Shown: positions 7,590 to 18,071 of the stretch, in pieces | Position numbering within the stretch: the stretch's first letter is position 1 | Layout of the letters: every line of letters starts with the position of its first letter | DNA from: Chloromonas sp. AAM2 | Lineage: Eukaryota; Chlorophyta; Chlorophyceae; Chlamydomonadales; Chlamydomonadaceae | Direction: 5' to 3' | Assembly: GCA_004335635.1 (NCBI GenBank) | Contig: QAXH01000809.1 | Location: 297 to 19,261 of the forward strand | DNA length: 18,965 bases | Program-made: the position numbers and the translations under genes | Notes under the pieces: model-generated | What the model was told of the DNA's origin: nothing | What the model saw: the letters and a program-made list of their open reading frames with translations, nothing else | Databases searched by the model: none

Positions 7590-8274
7590 CATCAATATTG
7601 TCTGACCCGGGTGCACACTGGGACAAGTCGGTCAGCAGCCTTGGCATGGCCCAGCCTGCCTTGTCCACCCTGTGGCGTTAACGGAAACGAACGAGTAGGC
7701 AGGACAGGCCAAGGAAAGCAGACATTAAACAAGCCGCTTAGGCTAACGTACAATACGAATGAGGTTATGCACGGCGTGATACACTCTATCTGTTAACAGC
7801 AGGACTGTTCGAAGACGGAAATCGGGCTGAGCACTGCACCGACCCACGCTGAGCAAGAAAGCGGAACGAGCGAGGCGAACAAAGCTCTAACGGCATGCGT
7901 TCTGCAACGGAAACGGACAGAATCATATCATATTAGCGCTGTGTTGTAGTGCCGGAAAGGCACAGGTTCTGATACACCAACCGAACCCAGCCATGAGACA
8001 GAAAAACTGTCAGAACGGATTCCCGTGTTGTGGTGCCGGCAGGACACGTCATGCTCCACTCAACCTCAGCCCTGGGTGACCATCCCCGCAATTGCCTTGG
8101 CAGACCGTACTGCACGTGACTAGTCTGCACAGTGAGAGCCGCAAACTAGTTTGGCGCAGTGCGGTAGTCAGTTCAGCCCCTGTTCTAATCCATGTCATGG
8201 GTCGCCTGCCTTGTCCAACGCTCGTCCTGGGCCGCCCTTTCCCATGCCAGGTGAAGTGGCACAAAACGTGACGT

Positions 8275-11200
8275 CTAGTGCCCTGCCACGTAATTCCCAG
8301 TAAACAACTTTCTCTGGGCTTCCGGCAGCCCTGCCAGTCCCGCCACCACCCATGATTTGGACGCAGTTTTGATAGTCATGCTTAACGGTTTGTTGAGACT
8401 GGAGACGAGCTGTTGCACGGGAGTACTGCTGTTCATTTGATCCGCCTCCTCTTGGAACGTCAGTTTATTCAGTTCAGGTAAGCGGTTGGTTATCTGGCCC
8501 CATACGCTCTCCCTCAAGTCCTTGGGCTCCACCATCACAAGGTGCGTCAAGCACGTGCCCACGTGCGTGGACAAAACCTCCAAAAACGGCTCGTCCAAGA
8601 AGGTTCCACGGTCCAAATGAATGGCGGTGACGTTGGGTCCTACCAGCGCCAGTGTCGCGTCCCAAACAGCCGTGTGGTTGCTTTCAACGGTCACAAACAA
8701 GCCAGAGGCGCCACCCTGGAAAACGCAGCCTGTTTTCTTGGCGTTTTCGATCGTTTCCAGGATGTCTTCTTTTGTGTCATCGCCGTTGCCGCCTGGCTTG
8801 AGGTTGCTGAAGCCCAATCGCAGCAGCCTGGGCATCGCGGCGGTGCCGGTGGCGGGGGAAGGAGTGGTAACTGGAGGGCGGATAGTGATGGGCTCTTGGA
8901 GGTTGGGTAGCTCAAGGCGCCCCAGGCTGGGCACGTGCACCTGTACAACTTGCAAAACATAACATAACATCACAATGATATGATAACATGCTACTGACAA
9001 CCATGCTACAACAAAGTATGAGATGGAAAACAAAAAGTCATGACCCATGGCCTGGCCTGGCCACTCCTAAGGCTTTTCCATACCGTTTCCATGCTCACCC
9101 ATGTTCACCTGGATCTGAGGTCGAACATACTGCGAGCATGCTGGGGCGCTGCAGGGGCGCGTGCGCACCCAGCGCACATGCTCGACACGATTTCGCATTT
9201 GCAATGCCTCATGCCTCTTCTGCCACCGACCCACCTTGTACTCTCTGCACATGATCGTCACGTGCTCACCCAACGCCCATGATTCAGATTTCGCACTCTC
9301 AATGCCTTTTTCATAACTGACAGTCGCATTCGGCATACCCATCCAAGCACTGCATCACATGATTTTGCAAACATGCAAACGCACCGCAGCGCCATATGCC
9401 CTCGTACGACCCACCTCAGACTCCCTGCATGTAATTGTCACGTGCGTCCAGTCTGCCTTGACAACTGAATGCAGGCCAAAGCCCATGACTGTCACGTGCG
9501 TGAGCGTGGGTGAGAGGCGGGCGAACATGTCAGCGGCCTTGTTGTCAATCACCCAACCGGTGGCACCTGCATGGACAGTTGACAAGGTACGCATGTACCA
9601 GTTTGTGCGGAGTATCTAAGTAAGCTGGGTGTGAATTTGTCGAAAGTTTGGGTCAGGAACAGTCATGCTCCAAACTACAGGGAGACCGCAGGGTTGAAAG
9701 GACTGGTTCAGCTGTGAATGCGGTACACACCGTGCACTTGTTGCACGTGACAAGCAGACCAAGACCAAAAGCCACTAGGTTTACCTAGTGAAATTGATGG
9801 TATCTAACTCAGGAAGCTAGCAACCAAGGTCATACAAGCAATGCGACCAGGCTAGGGTAGCTACGAGTTGGAGCGAGGGGCTGTTTGATACAGTGATTAC
9901 CTCGGGCCTGTGTGTGTGTGTGTGTGTGTGTGTGCGTGAGTGTGTGTATGTGTGTGAGAGATGTGCAGGAGCAAGTAGATTGCACGAGGCCTAAAAGCAT
10001 AGACAATGCGGCTAAAGCATTGGAAAGGAATATTCAATGATCGATGGTCGTACCAACGGGTTCTAAAAGCAAGATTTGCTTCCCAGCATTGGCAAGGATC
10101 ATGTGATTGACGGCTCCTGGAGGCACCAGACATGGTCCCAGTCGGCGCGTTGCACCCACCAATATCAATGTGTGTGAGCGCGCTGAGCCTTTTGCCCCAG
10201 GTCTTGATAGTGGGCACACAGTACGACGCCAAGCGTGTGTTGGCCCCGACCGTTCCCAGCGTCAAGCGCTGCAGCTGCTCACCAAAGGCCGGCACCAGCA
10301 CCAGTGTCGCCCATTCGCCGCCCTGAAAGGATGGCGCAAGGTTCATATCAGATTGGAATGGAACATCAGTCCCAGTAATGAAGATTGCTGGGAAGCTCAC
10401 ATGCACTGAACGCGAACGCTAGGAAGCCATGCAAGATACGAGGCTAGATACTGACCTGACCCTGAGCAACAGGAGGCAACGTTGAGGTGTTTGTTTGGAC
10501 GATCAAGTAGGCAGCGTTCAACACGTTGTCTGAATATGCATGGCAATACCTGCAATGAACGGTCCAGCCACAGCTCCAAGCAGGTGATGCAGGACAGCTC
10601 TGATACGAGATTTGCCCGTCAACCATACACAAAGTACAATACAACTTGATAAGATACCTGAAATGACGGGTCCAGCCACAGCTCCAGGCACGTGATGCAG
10701 GACAGCTCCGACAGCAGGCGGTCGTGGGCCCGCACGATCTCGTCGAACGAGGGGACGATGAGGGCCCTGTTCCTGGGCAGGACCGTGCGGGGGGCGCTGC
10801 CAAAGGGCTTGGGCTCCTGCAAACCACACGGCAGAGGACAGATACTGTTCAGTTACTGGCACAACTAACACATTACAGGTAGTGACATCAACAAATAAAA
10901 CCAGCACAAGGTAGACACTGAAAACTAAAACACGCGAGGGCGGACCACGCTTCGATGTGGTTCACAGCAACTTCTTGAATAATTACTTGATTACTCGATC
11001 AATCAATTACTTCATTAATGAATTGCATAATTTCTGATCATGGTGATGGCTTGCGCAAAAGCTCGCTACAGTGTGCCTGCAAATATCTGATCAGTCCATT
11101 CTTGGCACATTTCATGCTCTGACTTGCCAATTCAATCAGGCATAGCCCAGGTGCATAGCTGACACAACCAAACCTGAATGCAATAATTGTTGCAGGTTTC

Positions 11201-14200
11201 CTGACATCACTCCAGTGTGATGCCTAGATGCCATGCAACGCAATGCCAAGGTGCAAGAGGACATGCAAAAGGGGATGTGGCTTAGCCACCCACCTGCAAC
11301 GTGGCCTCTTCCAAATCCAGCAGGGGGTTCTTGTTCTTGTTCGCCCCTCTAGTCACGAACTCCGGGTGCTCGAGCCTGAGAGTGGACAGGCGGCGGCAAT
11401 GCGGCCTCAGGGCCCTCAGGGGGTCCACCGGCACGTCGGTGACGAGGGAGCAGGAGGCCAGGCGGAGCGAGGCGAGGTTGGGCAGGGCAGCGGCAAGGAT
11501 GCCGGGCACTAGACCCACGAAACGTGCACCCTGCAGGCAGGGTTGCGCCCAAGGCATGCATGTGCGCCGCAAGATCTACGATGCAAAATGCACACTGTCA
11601 ACGGCACGGCTCAGTGCCCTCTATGGTGCCTTCTGTTTGTCTGTGTACCTCGCTACATAGCAAGGTACTCTAGAGGGTCGCGTGTAAGGCATTGCCGCCT
11701 GCAGGGTCGGCTGCAGCGGTCAGCACACAGTGATGCAGCATGCACATCGTCACCAGTAGGCGGTCAAACATACTGAGAAAGAGTAGTATGCAGGCGTTGA
11801 TCACGCGACTCTTATGCCACGATACTCCTCGTTTGTGGACAGTATGGTTGAGGAACACAGCATCAAGCATGCATGGTAGGCGAATCCAGAGGTCACCAGA
11901 ACGGCAACGAGCGTCTGACATCAACCAGCAGACTGTATATACGTAGTCAAGTACATGATGATTACATATAGACTAGGTATACCACATTTGTCATTCAATC
12001 TGACATGTTCTGAGCACATGAACGCTATGACGTACCTGTAGAGACAGGGCTGTGATGGAGGTGAGCTGAGCGTTCACAAAGTACGTGGCACCCGACAGCA
12101 CGTCCCTCATCTGATCGGTGACGGTGTCGCTGGGGAAGTCCGGGGTCTTTCTGTCGGGGTGACCGGTCCAGAAACCGACACGGTTTCTTGGTCCAGGGGC
12201 GCCGGGCATGAGACGCAGCTCTAGGTGTGACTTGCATGTGAGGGCTGCACGACCAAGTGTGACCTGCAGCAGTGTGTGTGATGGTGTGATCGTGCGTGTA
12301 CCTTGTGTGTATGTGGTGCGATGTGTAGCAGTGGTTAATGCTGGTCGTACAAGTTGCGACGTGTGGGGGTATTCAACAGATTCTAAAACGCCCACTCAAG
12401 CACAAGCGCAACTGTGCCTGCACCAGCATAGCTGAGGCTGACGTTGGACATCACCGGTGACTGGGATGCCCATGCCTGCCTCAACCTCCGTCTAAAGAAA
12501 AAGCCCTCATAGCTTATCGTTGACCGTTCGGATCAGATATACGAAGCTTTTCGCCGGTGATGCTGATCGTATTGGGGGCTGCAGGCCTCGCGTGCAAGGT
12601 CGCGTGCAAGGTCGCGTGTGACCTATCAATTTGGCAGTATTTGTGCCATGTTCCCTTCGTTGGTTCTTCCTCTTTGCCCGGCTTAATCTGGCTTAATCCG
12701 GCTTAAACCAATTTTATACACGCAGACGTGGATGTCATCTAGTGGGTGCAACCGGAGTTTGGTCAGTTCTTCACAGATGGAGCAAATGAGGCTTCACAAT
12801 TGCAGAGCCACCATAATTTCCTGTTTGATGTTATGCAGAGGTGGCCCTGGTTCAGTCCCAAGGCTATGAAGCGCAAGGAAAGCTATAAGCCTCCACAATC
12901 ACCGCACAATCAGACCCCACCAGCATTATCACCAGCACCAGCAGCAGAGAACCAGTCAGGCTGGGCTGACGACGGAGCCAGAGGCAACACGACAGCCAAC
13001 CCGGCTGATAATGTAACCTTGGACGCCGGACAGGTAGAAACTGCTTTTTCTCATGAGTCCATTTCGTGACGCTTTGCGATGTGTGGCCCCTGGAACTTGA
13101 CTGTGCGCGAGACCAGGCGGGTGAATGTGCTCTGTGGGGACCGGCCAATCACTGCGTCGCTGCATACCTGTGGATGCAGGACAGGTGGGCCCTCTGAATC
13201 CCCTTCCAACTGTGCTATGCGGTTTCGGCTAGGCTGATGTAAGCCCCCATGTTGGAATTGTGAGCAGAACATGACGCCAACCACCCATTTCCAATGCCAC
13301 ATGGCCCCATTGTTCCCTTCATTCTCTCTTTCAGAGGCCTCCAAAAGGAAGCTTATTATACAATGATGATGTAGGCCACGAGCTGCCAAAAGCAGCTTCC
13401 CCTACAGCTGACTAACCCTGTATAATGAGGCCCTCTACGAATGATGCAGGCTGATTCAAACTGTGCAGGAGATGCCATCATTTCGCCTCTGTTCAACCTG
13501 CGGTTGTATCCCCCTTGTTTACCTGTGAGCGGAACATGGTCACTGCCTCCTTGCTTGTGGGCTTGTCGGCATCCTTGGCTCTGCGCGTGGATGGCAACTG
13601 GATGGACAGGCATGGGTTGTCTGCGTGGTGAAGGATCAGATCCCGGCACTGCAGGCATGCAGGAGGCACTTGAAAGTAAAGGCGCTTGAATGTAACAAGG
13701 CTTGTAACGGCGAACCAACAGCAACAGGTAGACCTCCTCCATGTTTGTGACAGGCGCATGCGAGTATGACAGCGAGTGCAACACAGATATGAAGGATGAC
13801 CTGGTAGTACGTGCATGGGGGCTAGGAGTAGTGTGATAGCATGAGCAATGGACAGCCATGACATGTGCCCACAGGCTTGGTAAGACTTGCTCACGCAGAG
13901 AAATGCGTGTTGCGTCCAAAGCCAGATGCATTGCTCTTTGTGGCGCAAAGAGATCCCTTCATCGTGTTGTCAAATCCCATGGGACACTTGAATCACATGC
14001 TCGCTGCTGGTTGCATGTGGCAACATGGGCATGCCTTGTGACTTGCAGATGAGAGCGGCCTGCAACTCATGCAAGGCCAGCGAGCGTCTGACTGAATGGT
14101 CATAATGCTTGCACTTCCGATTGCAGCATGCATGCATCTAGAGCATGTACGTTCATCTGCGGCATGCAGGTATCCTGACTGCTAGAATGCCACAACCTTG

Positions 14201-14455
14201 CGGCAGCATTGTGCTGGTTAAATACCGGCTGCCATGCAGTGCATGATGCACATCCATGGCACAAGCCGGCGAGATCAACCCAAGTCTCGGACATTTCCTC
14301 ACCGTTTTGCAGCTTTGCAGAAGGCTGACTGTTGATCTGTTTCCGAGTAGCGATACGAGCATCGCCACAAAATTGCCGGGCAACTGGCCCCATTTCCGGT
14401 TCGGCTCCGCTGGAATTGAAGGGAGCACTGCGCTACTTTGAACAGCAGCCGCCAT
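8275..14455 (-). CDS. F-box-like leucine-rich-repeat protein, eight exons, 627 residues
   Basis: Exons: 14455-14303, 13648-13523, 12263-12036, 11530-11294, 10816-10658, 10322-10160, 9566-9415 and 8940-8275 (TAG at 8277-8275). All junctions are GT/AG and in frame: phase 0, except phase 1 after exon 6. The start ATG follows GCACACC. Residues about 25-70 (QLPGNFVAMLVSLLG, SLLQSCKT, CRDLILHHADNPCLSIQLP) read as an F-box-like helix bundle. LRR-type segments follow: TSITALSLQ, LPNLASLRLASCSLV, SCITCLELWLD, LQRLTLG, LTHIDIG and LTHVTVMGFGL. The last exon (221 residues) is a conserved C-terminal region starting VHVPSLGRLELPNLQEP, family not recognised. Exon choice is supported by end-to-end alignment with the paralogue at 15032-18071. 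Known F-box/LRR proteins are substrate receptors of SCF ubiquitin ligases; that role here is inference. Confidence 0.8.
9132..9186. other. Imperfect hairpin in intron 7 of the - strand F-box-like gene
   Basis: CGAGCATG near 9132 and CATGCTCG near 9179 are exact inverted repeats. Further GC-rich pairing is possible between GGGGCGCTG and the CACCCAGCGC side. No function is evident. Confidence 0.45.
9225..9290 (-). repeat. Partial duplicate of exon 7's 3' end and its splice donor
   Basis: On the - strand this reads EHVTIMCREYK followed by GTGGGTCG, matching exon 7's THVTITCRESE|GTGGGTCG (9415 and onward) and the paralogue's NHVTIMCRERE|GTGGGT. It lies about 175 bp downstream in transcript sense, inside intron 7, with no good acceptor seen. 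Confidence 0.7.
9905..9958 (+). repeat. GT microsatellite in intron 6
   Basis: About 12 consecutive GT units, then interrupted GT/GAG units to 9958. Read on the - strand it gives a spurious His-Thr extension. Confidence 0.95.
10398..10480 (+). repeat. Dispersed repeat family, copy R4
   Basis: Carries CACATGCACTGAACGCGAAC, GCTAGGAAGCCATGCAAGA, TACGAGGCTAGATAC, CTGACC and CTGAGCAACAGGAGGCA. It is the fullest match to a consensus of R1-R4. It lies in intron 5 of the - strand F-box-like gene, antisense to it. Confidence 0.75.
10545..10610 (-). repeat. Partial duplicate of exon 5's 3' end and its splice donor
   Basis: On the - strand this reads SELSCITCLELWLDRSLQ followed by a GTATTG donor, closely matching exon 5's SELSCITCLELWLDPSFQ|GTATCT (ending 10658). 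The two copies are about 108 bp apart. A CGTATCAG acceptor-like site precedes the copy, but inclusion of the 46-nt piece would shift the frame, so the copy is presumed intronic. Confidence 0.8.
12596..12706 (+). repeat. Short tandem repeats in intron 2 of the - strand F-box-like gene
   Basis: GGTCGCGTGCAA-type units recur about 12590-12620, and GGCTTAATC-type 10-bp units three times at about 12679-12706. No function inferred. Confidence 0.7.
12743..13033 (+). CDS. Candidate nested antisense exon
   Basis: A + strand frame of 97 codons lies between a TCTAG acceptor-like site and a CAG|GTAGAA donor. It encodes WVQPEFGQFFTDGANEASQ, NFLFDVMQRWPWFSPKAM and a Pro/Ala/Asn-rich tail. The composition looks protein-like, but codon bias is weak and no flanking exon was found. 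It lies within intron 2 of the - strand F-box-like gene. It may be an exon of a nested gene, a transposon relic or chance. Confidence 0.25.
13051..13167 (-). CDS. Possible alternative or relic exon in intron 2 of the F-box-like gene
   Basis: After a pyrimidine-rich tract and CATCCACAG acceptor, 38 codons run to TGA: VCSDAVIGRSPQSTFTRLV then SRTVKFQGPHIAKRHEMDS. Phase 0 would fit directly after exon 1 (SLLQSCKT). The start resembles the paralogue's LIRDAVLRGSSR. Use of it would end the protein early. The 13648-13523 exon is preferred because it continues in phase into exon 3 and aligns better with the paralogue. Confidence 0.3.
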   Translation of the reverse strand, partial: VCSDAVIGRSPQSTFTRLVSRTVKFQGPHIAKRHEMDS

Positions 14456-15031
14456 GGTGTGCAATTGCTGCAGATGGCAGCGTGTAAAGCACGACGCGGT
14501 TGACACAAGCTTTAAGATTGCCAGATCGTAAAGGTTCACGTGTCAGCAGGGCAGTAAGCTGACCAACACCGGCATGCGCGTGATATTCGCACATTTGTTC
14601 AACGAGAGTTGATTGAAAACTAGGTGAATGAGATATGAGGGGTTTAGGTGCAGGCATTGACGGGCATGACATGGTTCTGGCTGAACCAGGGCAGGTGCAA
14701 ACTGGCCCGTACGTCGTTGTTCAGTGATTTGCTTTGGCTGGAGGTTTTGCAGGCACCTCTCCATTGTTGGTCCGACAGACAAGTTGCGAGCGAGCAGGCA
14801 CGACAGCGGTGCTCCGAGTGCATGTACCTCAGGCCCACTCATCGTTGGATCCAACACAACAACGAGAACTTTTGAATCGGGACTCGACACATCTGTCCGG
14901 CAAGGTTTTCAAATGTTGCGCACATTGTTTTGCTACTTTTTGACAGCAGCGCATCATTACAGATTGAGCACTGATATAAGCCGATACACGGCACCAGACC
15001 ATTATTGCACGCGACCACTAGCAGACCGACA
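14456..15031. promoter_or_regulatory. Shared upstream region between divergent F-box-like LRR genes
   Basis: This 576-bp interval separates the two start codons (14455 on - and 15032 on +), so it should hold both promoters and 5' leaders. A TATAAG motif is at 14975-14980, 52 nt before the + start codon. No TATA box was recognised for the - gene. Nothing coding is evident. Confidence 0.55.
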
Positions 15032-18000
15032 ATGCAGCTGGCTCCATCCATCTTAGCCTCGGACACTCAGAGCTTGAAAGAGCTTCTGATTCAGATAGGA
15101 CCGGACGGAGCACGCACTCTGTTCTGTACAAGCAAGTTGATCAGAGATGCTGTTCTACGTGGATCCAGCAGGTACGCAAACCCTCTTTGCCAGTTGGAAT
15201 CGCGTGGAACTAGCTCAAGCGTCTTGAAACGATTAGGTGCACCTGTGATCATTCTCTCACCATGATCACGAGGGCGTGAGTGGAAATCGACAAGAGGGTT
15301 GACTGGGTCTTTTGCGTGAAGTCAACCCGCGCATACAGAGCCGCACCGCAAAATCTATCGCAAGATGGTCTAGACGCAGGTGTGGCAAAAGATCGATTTG
15401 GATCAGATTCAGATTGCATCATTGCACGTCGTGACCGGGAGCGGGTGGCTCTCAGCATATTGAGGCTGAGCACGCTCAGCACGCCCGCTCCGTCTGCCTA
15501 GTCCATGTCTTCTTTGCTTTTGAGCACGAGACGTCTCGACCCTCCGTTCTCCGTATGGTTGGCCGCTCACCACACACTGTTGCCATGCTCCTTCAGGGTT
15601 CAGCTAAGGTTGGCTGTGCCTGACAACATTGATCAGGGCGCTCTAGCTGCTGTTTGGAGGCAAGGAGCTGAGAGGACGCTTGGACGCACAGCTGCAGCAT
15701 GCAAGGCGCTGGCAGTTCAGCTGGCAGGGCTTGACAGGCTGGCAGCAGCATTCGCCCCTGCAGCACCAAACCAACCCCCTCCGGCAGCAGCAGCTGACTT
15801 CAGCACTTCGCCTGCAGCCGCAGCATCCAACCAGAACACATTTGCTGCCTCCACCGCCAAAGACAAGCCAACAGTCGTCCCAAGCAGAGATGCAACGACT
15901 GCATGCAAGAAGCTTTTGTCAGGGGCCACGTACTTCGTCAATACGCAGCTGACATCCCTCGTCAGCCTGTCACTTGAGGTGCGAGTTGTGCACAACAGTA
16001 TCTTTCGTTTATTTTTTGTGCATTATGTCTTGGGACGAGTTGTTGTTATACGTTCACCCAATGGGTCAGCAGTCATTACAACGCACTAGCAAGGCGTCAC
16101 CCCAAACACTGCGGTCTTGGCGTACTGCATCAGGGTAGTTTGTAATCTCAACATCCAGCAGCACTCAGCATCCAGCAGCAAAAGTTCACTAGTTACTTGT
16201 CATAGCCCTTGCTATCCCGGTGGTTTGTTCAACCACAGATCTCTGCTGTGTATGCTCTGGCATCATGTAATTTGGCTTGATTGCTCGGCAACCTTCCTGG
16301 CGTCCTCTGCTCTTGCTTTCCTTCTGTTTTGCTTGGCAACCTTATGCACGACAATCGGGCTCCTCTTTCCTTCTTGCCTTGCTTTCTGCACACAGGGACT
16401 TGTGCTTGACAACTGGATTCCAGAATTCTTGTGCATCAGCTGCCCCAACCTCGCATCCCTCCAACTCGCGTGCTGCGCCTTCAACAACAGCAAGCGGCCC
16501 CATGATCCACTCAGTCAGTTCAGGCCCAAGAGCGACAAACTCGCATACCTGACCATCCACAACCCATCCTTCTTCGTACCTGTGGAAGCCGCTCCACCCG
16601 CCCCACCCTCCTCACCCCCTACCCAAACACAGAATGCTCACCTCAACCTCTCCCCACTGTTCAACACCATCCGTGGTCCCGGCACTCCAGTAACCGCAAA
16701 AACAACCATCCGCCCTGTGGCTTCGACTCCTTCAGCACCAGTCAAGATGGAGGCATACAAGCTAGAGGATGTACCGTCACTGACTTCAGTCGACTTGCGT
16801 ATGGATAACCAGCACAAGCATCAGCTCAGCTCCAGTCTACGTTACATGCCAGCTGATATCACACACCTGCTGGCCTTTGGCTCACTGCTGCAGCGCCTCA
16901 CTTTTGGCACCACGTGCAGAAACCAGAGGGTGCCTTGGCCCTGCCTGCCTGCCCTTCTGACGCTGGCTGAACATTTGACTGCGCTCACACACATTGACCT
17001 GGGCACCACGGGTTGGGTGATCGATAACAAGGCTGCGATTATCCTGGCCAGGTCGTTTCCTTCGCTGACGCACCTGACAGTCATGGGCTTTGGTCTGGTA
17101 ACCTCGGTCAAGGCGGACTGGAATCACGTGACAATTATGTGCAGGGAACGTGAGGTGGGTTGAACTGGGACATCTGATGTGATAGCCGGGGCGTCTGATG
17201 CTTCGACTGCGTGATGGACTCTGGCACGATTGCCCGGCCAAGGGGCATGCGAACAACTTTTGAACCGCCTTGTGAATTGCACACACCTTCCCAATCTGTA
17301 GTAATCCATACCTATTGTTTGAGTTTACATGTATTGTTATACATCCCTCCCTGCTGTAATGAACACGTACGTTTTGTGCGTTTGATCACCGTAATTAACA
17401 TGACAACATTTATGCTACGTCTGCAGGTGCACATGCCTAGCTTGGGTCGCCTTGATCTGCCGCACTTGCAAGAGCCCGTCACCATCACACAGCCTCTCAG
17501 CAGTGGGAAGCAGCAGCCCTTGCGGCTGAGCTTCAGCAACCTCAAGCCAGGGGCTGTTGGTGACTATGAAGACACCGCAATCATGAAGACCATCTCTGTC
17601 GTCAAGAAGGCAGGCTGCTCGTTTCAGCCAGAAGCTGGGCAGGCGGGATTGTTTGTCGCCATCGAAAGCACCTCGGTCAACATCTGGAGATCGATGCTGG
17701 ATCTGCTTGGACCTCGTGTAACAGCTCTGCAGATCGACCGTGGCATGACCTTGGACAAGCAGCTACTGAAACGTCTGGAGCAGCACGTGGGCCTGTCTCT
17801 TAGCCACCTGGTGTTGGTATCCATGGACGACATGGGTGATGATGTGTGGGCAGTGCTGCTGAGTAGTCTGCCTCAGCTGAGCAAGCTCACTGTTATGGAG
17901 CCAATGGCCGGCAGGCCATTTCTGTACGTCAGTGATCTGCTGGCTGGCCTGTCCAGGCCACTGACTCTGGTCGTCAGTGAGTCGTCTCAGAAATGGGTGC

Positions 18001-18071
18001 AGTCGGGGCTGAGGCTGATGCCCCACAAGCAAGTCCACACGCTGCTCACAGTGCAGTACACAAAGGAGTAA
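15032..18071 (+). CDS. F-box-like leucine-rich-repeat protein, four exons, 641 residues (paralogue)
   Basis: Exons: 15032-15171, 15597-15978, 16396-17154 and 17427-18071 (TAA at 18069-18071); intron phases 2, 0 and 0, all GT/AG. The ATG follows GACCGACA. Residues about 14-47 (SLKELLIQIGPDGARTLF, SKLIRDAVLRGSSR) form the F-box-like region. An Ala/Pro/Gln-rich insert lies near residues 105-140 and a Pro/Thr/Ser-rich linker near 237-295. LRR-type segments include TSLVSLSLE, CPNLASLQLACCAF, LQRLTFG, LTALTHIDLGTTGWV and SLTHLTVMGFGL. The last exon is the conserved C-terminal region beginning VHMPSLGRLDLPHLQEP, with RLSFSNLKPG and HLVLVSM. It aligns throughout with the 627-residue - strand protein. 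Exon 3 covers exons 4-7 of that gene without introns. An SCF-receptor role is inferred from family knowledge only. Confidence 0.85.

Larger units (their letters stand above)
5896..8274. other. No convincing gene; 3' flank of F-box-like gene and unresolved sequence
   Basis: Upstream exons of the - strand LRR gene should lie here but none could be fixed. Open but unsupported frames exist on both strands at about 6340-6620. Three small candidates are listed separately or noted: a signal-peptide-like exon (7154-7070), a + strand exon-like frame (7395-7589), and a - strand frame over 7380-7520. Minor repeats: a GAGGCT hexamer run at about 6909-6955, GTGGTGAACAGAT twice at about 7305-7337, and a GTGTTGT(A/G)GTGCCGG motif at about 7939 and 8026. 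Confidence 0.5.

Noticed and set aside
8049..8264. - strand frame just below the stop codon of the F-box-like gene
   Set aside because: Lies in the expected 3' UTR, with Arg/Cys-rich low-information sequence and no start context.
13720..13830. - strand frame SSFISVLHSLSYSHAPV... upstream of exon 2
   Set aside because: Not needed to connect exon 1 to exon 2 in phase, no paralogue counterpart and no good donor in frame.
14045..14110. A - strand stretch resembling the start of exon 3 (AALICKSQ versus AALTCKSH)
   Set aside because: About 20 bases of similarity only, no clear splice sites and quick divergence on both sides; could be an exon relic but not distinguishable from chance.
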